A stretch of 64,000 nt of DNA, taken from Canna indica. Lineage: Eukaryota; Streptophyta; Magnoliopsida; Zingiberales; Cannaceae. Within the stretch, counting starts at the first letter, position 1; each line of letters begins with the position of its first letter. The notes under the pieces are model-generated. The model saw nothing but the letters and a program-made list of their open reading frames with translations. It was not told where the DNA came from and made no database searches. The DNA is taken from positions 33,405,501 to 33,469,500 of the forward strand of contig CP136897.1 in NCBI GenBank assembly GCA_034359265.1, given 5' to 3'. Position numbers and translations under genes: made by a program. This document shows, one piece after another, positions 1 to 9,080 of the stretch.

Positions 1-81
1 ATCAGAACTTCGAAGTTAAGCGTGCTTGGGCGAGAGTAGTACTATGATGGGTGACCCCCTGGGAAGTCCTCGTGTTGCACC
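1..81 (+). rRNA. 5S rRNA gene, 3' part (cut by window edge)
   Basis: Gene positions 37-117 only; the 5' part lies outside the window. Vs consensus: C46T, G81T (box C). Nearly the same as the copy at 2698. Confidence 0.93.
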
Positions 82-449
82 TTTTTTTTTACTACCTATT
101 TGATTGCACGACGAGATCATTTTTTTTACCAATCTTTCTAACCAAACGTTAAGGACGGACGACGTCGTCGACATAAAATTTGGCTGTCGTTCGCCCGCGC
201 GGGGCCCGCCGCAACCTCTACGACCGGCTCGATCGACCAACCGACCCGAAAAATTAAAATTTGTAAATAAATAAGAAAAATAACATTTCATTTATTATTT
301 TTCGTTTAAAACGGGCGTAACTTCGTGCATCATTGTCCGATTTCATCTTTTCACGTGGCGCTAAAAGGCGCGCGAAGAGACGAAGAAAATCACCCCGAGC
401 TATCCCTCGGACGCTCAACCTTATTAGCCGACGATCAGAAGTGCACCAC

Positions 450-566
450 GGGTGCGATCATACCAGCACTAACGCACCGGATCCCATCAGAACTCCGAAG
501 TTAAGCTTGCTTGGGCGAGAGTAGTACTAGGATGGGTGACCCCCTGGGAAGTCCTCGTGTTGCACC
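450..566 (+). rRNA. 5S rRNA gene
   Basis: Full length. Vs consensus: G58T in box A. Upstream spacer carries the rare AAAATCACC and GCTCAACC variants shared with the copy at 52583. Confidence 0.95.
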
Positions 567-574
567 TTTTTTTT
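567..574 (+). terminator. RNA polymerase III terminator (T8), example
   Basis: A run of eight T starts straight after GCACC of the gene at 450. Equivalent T8-T10 runs follow most copies. Exceptions are the T-run-loss units at 38423, 41618, 47032 and 49742, and weaker or interrupted runs such as after 10884 and 12830 (GATTTTTTT), 16216 (TTTTTCTTTT) and 35520 (TTTTTTATT). Confidence 0.85.
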
Positions 575-604
575 AACTACCGATTTGATTGCACGACGAG
601 ATCA

Positions 605-612
605 TTTTTTTT
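605..612 (+). terminator. Second T-run, possible back-up terminator, example
   Basis: A T8 run lies 38 nt after the first T-run starts, in the context GATCATTTTTTTTACC. It recurs in nearly all spacers as T7-T9. It could stop read-through polymerase III, but this is inferred only from its conservation and composition. Confidence 0.45.
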
Positions 613-934
613 ACCAATCTTTCTAACCAAACGTTAAGGACGGACGACGTCATCGACAAAAAATTTGGCTGTCGATCGCCCGCGCGGAGCTCGCCGCAAC
701 CTCTACGGCCGGCTCGATCGACCAACCGGCCCGAAAAATTAAAATTTGTAAATAAATAAGAAAAATAACATTTCATTTATTATTTTTCGTTTAAAACGGG
801 CGTAACTTCGTGCATCATTGTCCGATTTCATCTTTTCACGTGGCGCTAAAAGGCGCGCGAAGAGACGAAGAAAATGACCCCGAGCTATCCCTCGGACGCT
901 CACTCTTATTGGCCGACGATCAGAATTGCATCAC

Positions 935-1051
935 GGGTGCGATCATACCAGCACTAATGCACCGGATCCCATCAGAACTCCGAAGTTAAGCGTGCTTGGG
1001 CGAGAGTAGTACTAGGATGGGTGACCCCTAGGAAAGTCCTCGTGTTGCACC
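935..1051 (+). rRNA. 5S rRNA gene
   Basis: Full length. Vs consensus: C24T, and C95T, T96A, G99A, which remodel the 3' stem (CCCCTAGGAAAG). Confidence 0.93.
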
Positions 1052-1127
1052 TTTTTTTTTACTACCCATTTGATTGCATGACGAGATCATTTTTTTTACC
1101 AATCTTTCTAACCAAACGTTAAGGACG

Positions 1128-1139
1128 GACGACGTCGTC
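1128..1139. repeat. 12-bp palindrome GACGACGTCGTC in spacer, example
   Basis: A perfect 12-base palindrome with four CpG sites, present mid-spacer in most units. It is altered in some (GACGACGTCATC, GACGACATCGTC, GACGACGTAGTC, GACGACGTTGTC). Several of these changes are C-to-T or G-to-A at CpG. Confidence 0.6.
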
Positions 1140-1419
1140 GACATAAAATTTGGCTGTCGTTCGCCCGCGCGGGGCCCGCCGCAACCTCTACGGCCGGCTC
1201 GATCGACCAACCGATCCGAAAAATTAAAATTTGTAAATAAATAAGAAATATAACATTTCAATTATTATTTTTCGTTTAAAACGGGCGTAACTTCGTGCAT
1301 CATTGTCCGATTTCATCTTTTCACGTGGCGCTAAAAGGCGCGCGAAGAGACGAAGAAAATGACCCCGAGCTATCCCTCGGACGCTCACCCTTATTAGCCG
1401 ACGATCAGAAGTGCATGAC

Positions 1420-1536
1420 GGGTGCGATCATACCAGCACTAACGCACCGGATCCCATCAGAACTCCGAAGTTAAGCGTGCTTGGGCGAGAGTAGTACTAG
1501 GATGGGTGACCCCCTGGTAATTCCTCGTGTTGCACC
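1420..1536 (+). rRNA. 5S rRNA gene
   Basis: Full length. Vs consensus: G99T, G102T, both in the 3' stem. Confidence 0.93.
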
Positions 1537-1738
1537 TTTTTTTTTACTACCTATTTGATTGCACGACGAGATCATTTTTTTTACCAATCTTTCTAACCAA
1601 ACGTTAAGGACGGACGACGTCGTCGACATAAAATTTGGCTGTGGATCGCCCGCGCGGGGCCCGCCGCAACCTCTACGGCCGGCTCGATCGACCAACCGAC
1701 CCGAAAAATTAAAATTTATAAATAAATAAGAGAAATAA

Positions 1739-1846
1739 CATACCAGCACTAACGCACCGGATCTCATCAGAACTCTGAATTTAAGCGTGCTTGGGCGAGA
1801 GTAGTACAAGGATGGGTGACCCCCTGGGAAGTCCTCGTGTTGCACC
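1739..1846 (+). pseudogene. 5'-truncated 5S rRNA gene
   Basis: Starts at gene position 10. The preceding ~175 bp (distal spacer, TATA-like box, -1 C and gene positions 1-9) are missing, with a CAT shared at both break points. Also C35T, C47T, G51T, T79A. Internal promoter boxes remain. Same lineage as 55323, 56603 and 59335. Confidence 0.88.
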
Positions 1847-2213
1847 TTTTTTTTTACTACCAATTTGATTGCACGACGAGATCATTTTTTTTACCAATCT
1901 TTCTAACCAAACGTTAAGGACGGACGACGTCGTCGACATAAAATTTGGCTGTCGATCGCCCGCGCGGGGCCCACCGCAAACTCTACGGCCGTCTCGATCG
2001 ACCAACCGACCCGAAAAATTAAATTTGTAAATAAATAAGAAATATAACATTTCAATTATTATTTTTCGTTTAAAACGTGCGTAACTCCGTGCATTATTGT
2101 CCGATTTCAGCTTTTCACGTGGCGCTAAAAGGCGCGCGAAGAGACGAAGAAAATGACCCCGAGCTATCCCTCGGACGGTCACCCTTATTAGCCGACGATC
2201 AGAAGTGCATCAC

Positions 2214-2330
2214 GGGTTCGATCATACCAGCACAAACGCACCGGATCCCATCAGAACTCCGAAGTTAAGCGTGCTTGGGCGAAAGTACTACTAGGATGGG
2301 TGACCCCCTGGGAAGTCCTCGTGTTGCACC
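2214..2330 (+). rRNA. 5S rRNA gene
   Basis: Full length. Vs consensus: G5T, T21A, G70A (intermediate element), G75C. Confidence 0.94.
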
Positions 2331-2697
2331 TTTTTTTTTACTACCTATTTGATTGCACGACGAGATCATTTTTTTTACCAATCTTTCTAACCAAACGTTA
2401 AGGACGGACGACGTCGTCGACATTAAATTTGGCTGTCGATCGCCCGCGCGGGGCCCACCGCAAACTCAACGGCCGGCTCGATCGACCAACCGACCCGAAA
2501 AATTAAATTTGTAAATAAATAAGAAATATAACATTTCAATTATTATTTTTCGTTTAAAACGGGCGTACCTCCGTGCATTATTGTCCGATTTCAGCTTTTC
2601 ACGTGGCGCTAAAAGGCGCGCCAAGAGACGAAGAAAATGACCCCGAGCTATCCCTCGGACGCTCGCCCTTATTAGCCGACAATCAGAATTGCATCAC

Positions 2698-2814
2698 TAG
2701 TGCGATCATACCAGCACTAACGCACCGGATCCCATCAGAACTTCGAAGTTAAGCGTGCTTGGGCGAGAGTAGTACTATGATGGGTGACCCCCTGGGAAGT
2801 CCTCGTGTTGCACC
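2698..2814 (+). rRNA. 5S rRNA gene
   Basis: Full length. Vs consensus: G1T, G2A (start reads TAGTGCG), C46T, G81T (box C). Confidence 0.93.
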
Positions 2815-3182
2815 TTTTTTTTTACTACCTATTTGATTGCACGACGAGATCATTTTTTTTACCAATCTTTCTAACCAAACGTTAAGGACGGACGACGTCG
2901 TCGACATAAAATTTGGCTGTCGTTCGCCCGCGCGGGGCCCGCCGCAACCTCTACGACCGGCTCGATCGACCAACCGACCCGAAAAATTAAAATTTGTAAA
3001 TAAATAAGAAAAATAACATTTCAATTATTATTTTTCGTTTAAAACGGGCGTAACTCCGTGCATTATTGTCCGATTTCAGCTTTTCACGTGGCGCTAAAAG
3101 GCGCGCGAAGAGACGAAGAAAATGACCCCGAGCTATCCCTCGGACGGTCACCCTTTTTAGCCGACGATCAGAAGTGCATCAC

Positions 3183-3299
3183 GGGTTCGATCATACCAGC
3201 ACAAACGCACCGGATCCCATCAGAACTCCGAAGTTAAGCGTGCTTGGGCGAAAGTTGTACTAGGATGGCTGACCCCCTGGGAAGTCCTCGTGTTGCACC
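3183..3299 (+). rRNA. 5S rRNA gene
   Basis: Full length. Vs consensus: G5T, T21A, G70A, A74T, G87C (box C). The TATA-like box is changed to CTTTTTAG. Confidence 0.93.
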
Positions 3300-3667
3300 T
3301 TTTTTTTTACTACCTATTTGATTGCACGACGAGATCATTTTTTTTACCAATCTTTCTAACCAAACGTTAAGGACGGACGACGTCGTCGACATAAAATTTG
3401 GCTGTGGATCGTCCGCGCGGGGCCCGCCGCAACCTCTACGGCCGGCTCAATCGACCAACCGACCCGAAAAATTAAAATTTGTAAATAAATAAGAAAAATA
3501 ACATTTCAATTATTATTTTTCGTTTAAAACGGGCGTAACGCCGTGCATTATTGTCCGATTTCAGCTTTTCACGTGGCGCTAAAAGGCGCGCGAAGAGACG
3601 AAGAAAATGACCCCGAGCTATCCCTCGGACGGTCACCCTTATTAGCCGACGATCAGAAGTGCATCAC

Positions 3668-3784
3668 GGGTTCGATCATACCAGCACAAACGCACCGGAT
3701 CCCATCAGAACTCCGAAGTTAAGCGTGCTTGGGCGAAAGTAGTACTAGGATGGGTGACCCCCTGGGAAGTCCTCGTGTTGTACA
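3668..3784 (+). rRNA. 5S rRNA gene
   Basis: Full length. Vs consensus: G5T, T21A, G70A, C114T, C117A. First unit of the 2407-bp duplicated block; partner at 6075. Confidence 0.94.
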
Positions 3785-4054
3785 TTTTTTTTTACTACCT
3801 ATTTGATTGCACGACGAGATCATTTTTTTTACCAATCTTTCTAACCAAACGTTAAGGACGGACGACGTCATCGACATAAAATTTGGCTGTCGATCGCCCG
3901 CGCGGGGCCCGCCGCAACCTCTACGGCCGGCTCGATCGACCAACCGACCCGAAAAATTAAAATTTGTAAATAAATAAGAAAAATAACATTTCATTTATTA
4001 TTTTTCATTTAAAACGGGCGTAACTTCGTGCATTATTGTCCGATTTCATCTTTT

Positions 4055-4060
4055 CACGTG
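4055..4060 (+). promoter_or_regulatory. Conserved CACGTG (G-box-like) upstream of 5S gene, example
   Basis: The palindrome CACGTG lies at -98 to -93 of the gene at 4153 and recurs at about the same place before most full-length genes. It is broken in a few spacers, for example CACGTTG near 4549 and 6948, CAAGTGG near 37850, 41036 and 52966, and CATGTGG near 11275. Known plant bZIP and bHLH proteins bind this core elsewhere; a role in 5S transcription is unproven. Confidence 0.45.
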
Positions 4061-4097
4061 GCGCTAAAAGGGTCGCGAAGAGACGAAGAAAATGACC

Positions 4098-4113
4098 CCG
4101 AGCTATCCCTCGG
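4098..4113 (+). promoter_or_regulatory. Short inverted repeat CCGAG/CTCGG upstream of 5S gene, example
   Basis: Five-base arms with a six-base loop lie at -55 to -40 of the gene at 4153. The arms survive in most spacers although the loop varies (CTATCC, CTGTCC, TTGTCC). The CCCGAACTCTCCCTCGG variant keeps only a four-base stem. It lies in untranscribed DNA, so any role would be at the DNA level. Confidence 0.4.
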
Positions 4114-4123
4114 ACGTTCAACC

Positions 4124-4129
4124 TTATTA
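4124..4129 (+). promoter_or_regulatory. TATA-like box TTATTA at -29 to -24, example
   Basis: TTATTA precedes almost every full-length copy at this fixed distance. In Arabidopsis 5S genes an AT-rich element near -28 and a C at -1 help start-site choice, so this is the likely equivalent. Here -1 is C. Variants include TTATTT (before 33583, 35036, 58049, 60781, 62233 and 62717) and CTTTTTAG before 3183. Confidence 0.6.
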
Positions 4130-4201
4130 GCCGACGATCAGAAGTGCACGACGGGTGCGATCATACCAGCACTAACGCACCGGATCCCATCAGAACTCCG
4201 A

Positions 4202-4216
4202 AGTTAAGCGTGCTTG
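4202..4216 (+). promoter_or_regulatory. Internal control region box A of 5S gene, example
   Basis: Gene positions 50-64, AGTTAAGCGTGCTTG, in the consensus copy at 4153. This is the box A part of the TFIIIA/TFIIIC-dependent internal promoter. Variants at T53, G56, C57, G58, T59, G60 and G64 are frequent across the array. Confidence 0.8.
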
Positions 4217-4218
4217 GG

Positions 4219-4224
4219 CGAGAG
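4219..4224 (+). promoter_or_regulatory. Internal control region intermediate element, example
   Basis: Gene positions 67-72, CGAGAG, in the consensus copy at 4153. G70 is changed to A, T or C in several sub-families. Confidence 0.65.
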
Positions 4225-4231
4225 TAGTACT

Positions 4232-4242
4232 AGGATGGGTGA
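4232..4242 (+). promoter_or_regulatory. Internal control region box C of 5S gene, example
   Basis: Gene positions 80-90, AGGATGGGTGA, in the consensus copy at 4153. It is the strongest TFIIIA contact region in known 5S genes. G81T, G82T and G85T variants recur in named blocks. Confidence 0.8.
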
Positions 4243-4636
4243 CCCCCTGGGAAGTCCTCGTGTTGCACCTTTTTTTTTACTACATATTTGATAGCACGAC
4301 GAGATCATTTGTTTTACCAATCTTTCAAACCAAACGTTAAGGACGGACGACGTCTCGACATAAAATTTGGCTGTCGATCGCCCGCGCGGGGCCCGCCGCA
4401 ACCTCTACGGCCGGCTCGATCGACCAACCGACCCGAAAAATTAAAATTTGTAAATAAATATGAAAAATAACATTTCATTTATTATTTTTCGTTTAAAACG
4501 GGCGTAACATCGTGCATTATTGTCCGATTTCATCTTTTCACGTTGCGATAAATGGCGCGCGAAGAGACGAAGAAAATGACCCCGATCAATCCCTCGGACG
4601 CTCACCCTTATTAGCCGACGATCAGAAGTGCATGAC

Positions 4637-4753
4637 GGGTGCTTTCATACCTGCACTAACGCACCGGATCCCATCAGAACTCCGAAGTTAAGCGTGCTTG
4701 GGCGAGAGTAGTACTAGGATGGGTGAACCCCTGGGAAGTCCTCGTGTTGCATC
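4637..4753 (+). rRNA. 5S rRNA gene
   Basis: Full length. Vs consensus: G7T, A8T, A16T, C91A, C116T. Partner at 7044. Confidence 0.93.
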
Positions 4754-5121
4754 TTTTTTTTTACTACCTATTTGATTGCACGACGAGATCATTTTTTTTA
4801 CCAATCTTTCTAACCAAACGTTAAGGACGGACGACGTCGTCGACATAAAATTTGGCTGTCGATCGCCCGCGCGGGGCCCGCCGCAACCTCTACGGCCGGC
4901 TCGATCGACCAACCGACCCGAAAAATTAAAATTTGTAAATAAATAAGAAAAATAACTTTTCATTTATTATTTTTCGTTTAAAACGGGCGTAACTTCGTGC
5001 ATTATTGTCCGATTTCATCTTTTCACGTGGCGCTAAAAGGCGCGCGAAGAGACGAAGAAAATGACCCCGAGCAATCCCTCGGACGCTCACCCTTATTAGC
5101 CGACGATCAGAAGTGCATGAC

Positions 5122-5238
5122 GGGTGCTTTCATACCAGCACTAACGCACCGGATCCCATCAGAACTCCGAAGTTAAGCGTGCTTGGGCGAGAGTAGTACT
5201 AGGATTGGTGAACCCCTGGGAAGTCCTCGTGTTGTATC
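5122..5238 (+). rRNA. 5S rRNA gene
   Basis: Full length. Vs consensus: G7T, A8T, G85T (box C), C91A, C114T, C116T. Same alleles at 7529 and 9449. Confidence 0.93.
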
Positions 5239-5602
5239 TTTTTTTTTACTACCTATTTGATTGCACGACGAGATCATTTTTTTTACTAATCTTTCTAACC
5301 AAACGTTAAGGACGGACGACGTCGTCGACATAAAATTTCGCTGTCGATCGCCCGCGCGGGGCCCGCCGCAACCTCTACGGCAGGCTCGATCGACCAACCG
5401 ACCCGAAAAATTAAAATTTGTAAATAAATAAGAAAAATAACATTTCAATTATTATTTTTATTTAAAACGGGCGTAACTCCGTGCATTATTGTCCGATTTT
5501 AGCTTTTCACGTGACGCTAAATGCGCGAAGAGACGAAGAAAATGACCCCGGGCTATCCCTCGGACGCTCACCCTTATTAGCCGACGATCAGAAGTGCACG
5601 AA

Positions 5603-5719
5603 GGGTGCGATCATACCAGCACTAACGCACCGGATCCCATCAGAACTCCAAAGTTAAGCGTGCTTTGGCGAGTGTAGTACTAGGATGGGTGACCCCCTGG
5701 GAAGTCCTCGTGTTGCACC
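5603..5719 (+). rRNA. 5S rRNA gene
   Basis: Full length. Vs consensus: G48A, G64T (box A), A71T. -1 is A, not C. The following spacer has the 13-bp ACCAA deletion. Confidence 0.93.
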
Positions 5720-5765
5720 TTTTTTTTTACTACTTATTTGATTGCACGACGAGATCATTTTTTTT

Positions 5766-5770
5766 ACCAA
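5766..5770 (+). other. 13-bp spacer deletion at ACCAA (also 8173, 10093)
   Basis: The 13 bp between two ACCAA repeats are absent, leaving TTTTTACCAAACG. The same event is carried to 8173-8177 and 10093-10097 by the block duplications. Confidence 0.8.
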
Positions 5771-6074
5771 ACGTTAAGGACGGACGACGTCGTTGATAAA
5801 AAATTTGGCTGTCGATCGCCCGCGCGGGGCCTGCCGCAACCTCTACGGCCGGCTCGATCGACCAACCGACCCGAAAAATTAAAATATGTAAATAAATAAG
5901 AAAAATAACATTTCAATTATTATTTTTCGTTTAAAACGGGCGTAACTCCGTGCATTATTGTCCGATTTCAGCTTTTCACGTGGCGCTAAAAGGCGCGCGA
6001 AGAGACGAAGAAAATGACCGTGAGCTATCCCTCGGACGGTCACCCTTATTAGCCGACGATCAGAAGTGCATCAC

Positions 6075-6191
6075 GGGTTCGATCATACCAGCACAAACGC
6101 ACCGGATCCCATCAGAACTCCGAAGTTAAGCGTGCTTGGGCGAAAGTAGTACTAGGATGGGTGACCCCCTGGGAAGTCCTCGTGTTGTACC
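6075..6191 (+). rRNA. 5S rRNA gene
   Basis: Full length. Vs consensus: G5T, T21A, G70A, C114T. Partner of 3668. Confidence 0.94.
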
Positions 6192-6559
6192 TTTTTTTTT
6201 ACTACCTATTTGATTGCACGACGAGATCATTTTTTTTACCAATCTTTCTAACCAAACGTTAAGGACGGACGACGTCATCGACATAAAATTTGGCTGTCGA
6301 TCGCCCGCGCGGGGCCCGCCGCAACCTCTACGGCCGGCTCGATCGACCAACCGACCCGAAAAATTAAAATTTGTAAATAAATAAGAAAAATAACATTTCA
6401 TTTATTATTTTTCATTTAAAACGGGCGTAACTTCGTGCATTATTGTCCGATTTCATCTTTTCACGTGGCGCTAAAAGGGGCGCGAAGAGACGAAGAAAAT
6501 GACCCCGAGCTATCCCTCGGACGTTCAACCTTATTAGCCGACGATCAGAAGTGCACGAC

Positions 6560-6676
6560 GGGTGCGATCATACCAGCACTAACGCACCGGATCCCATCAG
6601 AACTCCGAAGTTAAGCGTGCTTGGGCGAGAGTAGTACTAGGATGGGTGACCCCCTGGGAAGTCCTCGTGTTGCACC
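6560..6676 (+). rRNA. 5S rRNA gene, exact consensus copy
   Basis: Identical to the majority sequence at all 117 positions, as is its duplicate partner at 4153. T9 terminator at 6677-6685. The second T-run is interrupted by G here as at 4153. Confidence 0.97.
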
Positions 6677-7043
6677 TTTTTTTTTACTACATATTTGATT
6701 GCACGACGAGATCATTTGTTTTACCAATCTTTCAAACCAAACGTTACGGACGGACGACGTCTCGACATAAAATTTGGCTGTCGATCGCCCGCGCGGGGCC
6801 CGCCGCAACCTCTACGGCCGGCTCGATCGACCAACCGACCCGAAAAATTAAAATTTATAAATAAATAAGAAAAATAACATTTCATTTATTATTTTTCGTT
6901 TAAAACGGGCGTAACATCGTGCATTATTGTCCGATTTCATCTTTTCACGTTGCGATAAATGGCGCGCGAAGAGACGAAGAAAATGACCCCGATCAATCCC
7001 TCGGACGCTCACCCTTATTAGCCGACGATCAGAAGTGCATGAC

Positions 7044-7160
7044 GGGTGCTTTCATACCAGCACTAACGCACCGGATCCCATCAGAACTCCGAAGTTAAGC
7101 GTGCTTGGGCGAGAGTAGTACTAGGATGGGTGAACCCCTGGGAAGTCCTCGTGTTGCATC
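7044..7160 (+). rRNA. 5S rRNA gene
   Basis: Full length. Vs consensus: G7T, A8T, C91A, C116T. Its 3' part recurs as the 3' part of the chimeric copy at 8964. Confidence 0.94.
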
Positions 7161-7528
7161 TTTTTTTTTACTACCTATTTGATTGCACGACGAGATCATT
7201 TTTTTTACCAATCTTTCTAACCAAACGTTAAGGACGGACGACGTCGTCGACATAAAATTTGGCTGTCGATCGCCCGCGCGGGGCCCGCCGCAACCTCTAC
7301 GGCCGGCTCGATCGACCAACCGACCCGAAAAATTAAAATTTGTAAATAAATAAGAAAAATAACTTTTCATTTATTATTTTTCGTTTAAAACGGGCGTAAC
7401 TTCGTGCATTATTGTCCGATTTCATCTTTTCACGTGGCGCTAAAAGGCGCGCGAAGAGACGAAGAAAATGACCCCGAGCAATCCCTCGGACGCTCACCCT
7501 TATTAGCCGACGATCAGAAGTGCATGAC

Positions 7529-7645
7529 GGGTGCTTTCATACCAGCACTAACGCACCGGATCCCATCAGAACTCCGAAGTTAAGCGTGCTTGGGCGAGAG
7601 TAGTACTAGGATTGGTGAACCCCTGGGAAGTCCTCGTGTTGTATC
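7529..7645 (+). rRNA. 5S rRNA gene
   Basis: Full length. Vs consensus: G7T, A8T, G85T (box C), C91A, C114T, C116T. Confidence 0.93.
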
Positions 7646-8009
7646 TTTTTTTTTACTACCTATTTGATTGCACGACGAGATCATTTTTTTTACTAATCTT
7701 TCTAACCAAACGTTAAGGACGGACGACGTCGTCGACATAAAATTTCGCTGTCGATCGCCCGCGCGGGGCCCGCCGCAACCTCTACGGCAGGCTCGATCGA
7801 CCAACCGACCCGAAAAATTAAAATTTGTAAATAAATAAGAAAAATAACATTTCAATTATTATTTTTGTTTAAAACGGGCGTAACTCCGTGCATTATTGTC
7901 CGATTTTAGCTTTTCACGTGACGCTAAATGCGCGAAGAGACGAAGAAAATGACCCCGGGCTATCCCTCGGACGCTCACCCTTATTAGCCGACGATCAGAT
8001 GTGCACGAA

Positions 8010-8126
8010 GGGTGCGATCATTCCAGCACTAACGCACCGGATCCCATCAGAACTCCAAAGTTAAGCGTGCTTGGGCGAGAGTAGTACTAGGATGGGTGAC
8101 CCCCTGGGAAGTCCTCGTGTTGTCCC
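8010..8126 (+). rRNA. 5S rRNA gene
   Basis: Full length. Vs consensus: A13T, G48A, C114T, A115C. -1 is A. The following spacer has the 13-bp deletion. Confidence 0.93.
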
Positions 8127-8481
8127 TTTTTTTTTACTACTTATTTGATTGCACGACGAGATCATTTTTTTTACCAAACGTTAAGGACGGACGACGTCGT
8201 TGATAAAAAATTTGGCTGTCGATCGCCCGCGCGGGGCCTGCCGCAACCTCTACGGCCGGCTCGATCGACCAACCGACCCGAAAAATTAAAATATGTAAAT
8301 AAATAAGAAAAATAACATTTCAATTATTATTTTTCGTTTAAAACGGGCGTAACTCCGTGCATTATTGTCCGATTTCAGCTTTTCACGTGGCGCTAAAAGG
8401 CGCGCGAAGAGACGAAGAAAATGACCCTGAGCTATCCCTCGGACGCTCACCCTTATTAGCCGACGATCAGAAGTGCACGAC

Positions 8482-8598
8482 GGTTGCGATCATACCAGCA
8501 CTAACGTACCGGATCCCATCAGAACTCCGAAGTTAAGCGTCCTTGGGCGAGAGTAGTACTAGGATGGGTGACCGCCTGGGAAGTCCTCGTGTTGCATC
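8482..8598 (+). rRNA. 5S rRNA gene
   Basis: Full length. Vs consensus: G3T, C26T, G60C (box A), C93G, C116T. Identical alleles at 10402. Confidence 0.93.
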
Positions 8599-8963
8599 TT
8601 TTTTTTTACTACCTATTTGATTGAACGACGAGATCATTTTTTTTACCAATCTTTCTAACCAAACGTTAAGGACGGACGACGTCGTCGACATAAAATTTGG
8701 CTCTTGATCGCCCGCGCGGGGCCCGCCGCAACCTCTTCGGCCGGCTCGATCGACCAACCGACTCGAAAAGTTAAAATTTGTAAATAAATAAGAATAACAT
8801 TTCAATTATTATTTTTCGTTTAAAACGGGCGTAACTCCGTGCATTATTGTTCGATTTTAGCTTTTCACGTGGCGCTGAAAGGCGCGCGAAGAGACGAAGA
8901 AAATGACCCCGAGCTGTCCCTCGGACGCTGACCCTTATTAGCCGACGATCAGAATTGCATGAC

Positions 8964-9080
8964 GGGTGCGATCATACCAGCACTAACGCACCGGATCCCA
9001 TCAAAACTTCGAACTTAAGCGTGCTTGATCGAGAGTAGTACTAGGATGGGTGAACCCCTGGGAAGTCCTCGTGTTGCATC
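8964..9080 (+). rRNA. 5S rRNA gene, chimeric copy at a duplication junction
   Basis: Vs consensus: G41A, C46T, G51C, G65A, G66T, then C91A, C116T. The first five match the 10884 and 12830 copies, the last two match 7044, and the flanking spacers agree with this split. The exchange lies between gene positions 67 and 90 (9030-9053). Box A is changed at G51. Confidence 0.93.

Larger units (their letters stand above)
567..934 (+). other. Intergenic spacer, type example for the ~368-bp spacers
   Basis: Every ~368-bp gap between genes in the window is a version of this sequence. In order it holds: a T8-T9 terminator; a variable TTACTACC segment; a second T-run near +39; a stretch with CCAAACGTTAAGG; the palindrome GACGACGTCGTC in most copies; a CG-rich block around CGCGCGGGGCCCGCCG; an AT-rich block (AAAATTTGTAAATAAATAAG); a TTTCGTTTAAAACGGGCGTAA segment; CACGTG; a CCGAG/CTCGG hairpin; and a TTATTA box (GCTTATTGG-like here: this copy reads CTTATTGG). 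I see no gene in any spacer on either strand. Length variants come from small deletions between short direct repeats. Confidence 0.9.
4153..4269 (+). rRNA. 5S rRNA gene, exact consensus copy
   Basis: Matches the window's majority 5S sequence at all 117 positions. -1 is C, the TATA-like box is TTATTA, and T9 follows at 4270-4278. Only its duplicate at 6560 is also perfect. On sequence this is among the best candidates for an active gene; activity cannot be seen from DNA. Confidence 0.97.
3668..8481 (+). repeat. Tandem block duplication, 5 units x 2 (2407 bp)
   Basis: Genes at 3668, 4153, 4637, 5122 and 5603 recur at 6075, 6560, 7044, 7529 and 8010, all at offset 2407, with the same marker alleles and spacer deletions. 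The exact edges are in the spacers upstream of 3668 and 6075. Confidence 0.88.

Noticed and set aside
16..291. Open frames of about 60-146 codons on the minus strand, repeated in nearly every unit (often starting MKCYFSYLF)
   Set aside because: They run from the AT-rich spacer antisense through the terminator into the 5S gene, repeat only because the unit repeats, and are broken by frame shifts in many units. No domain or codon signal; not genes.
333..524. Plus-strand open frames of 60-111 codons across spacer and 5S gene
   Set aside because: They overlap the 5S gene in a sense frame fixed by the RNA sequence, vary with every small indel, and have no protein-like features.
1128..1139. GACGACGTCGTC palindrome as an operator or replication origin
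   Set aside because: No evidence beyond symmetry; it varies at CpG sites and may simply reflect shared descent of the spacers.
1739..1846. 5S-derived SINE (SINE3-like) for the truncated copies beside the AT-rich block
   Set aside because: They sit in phase in the array, have no target-site duplication or tail, and the junction is explained by a simple deletion.
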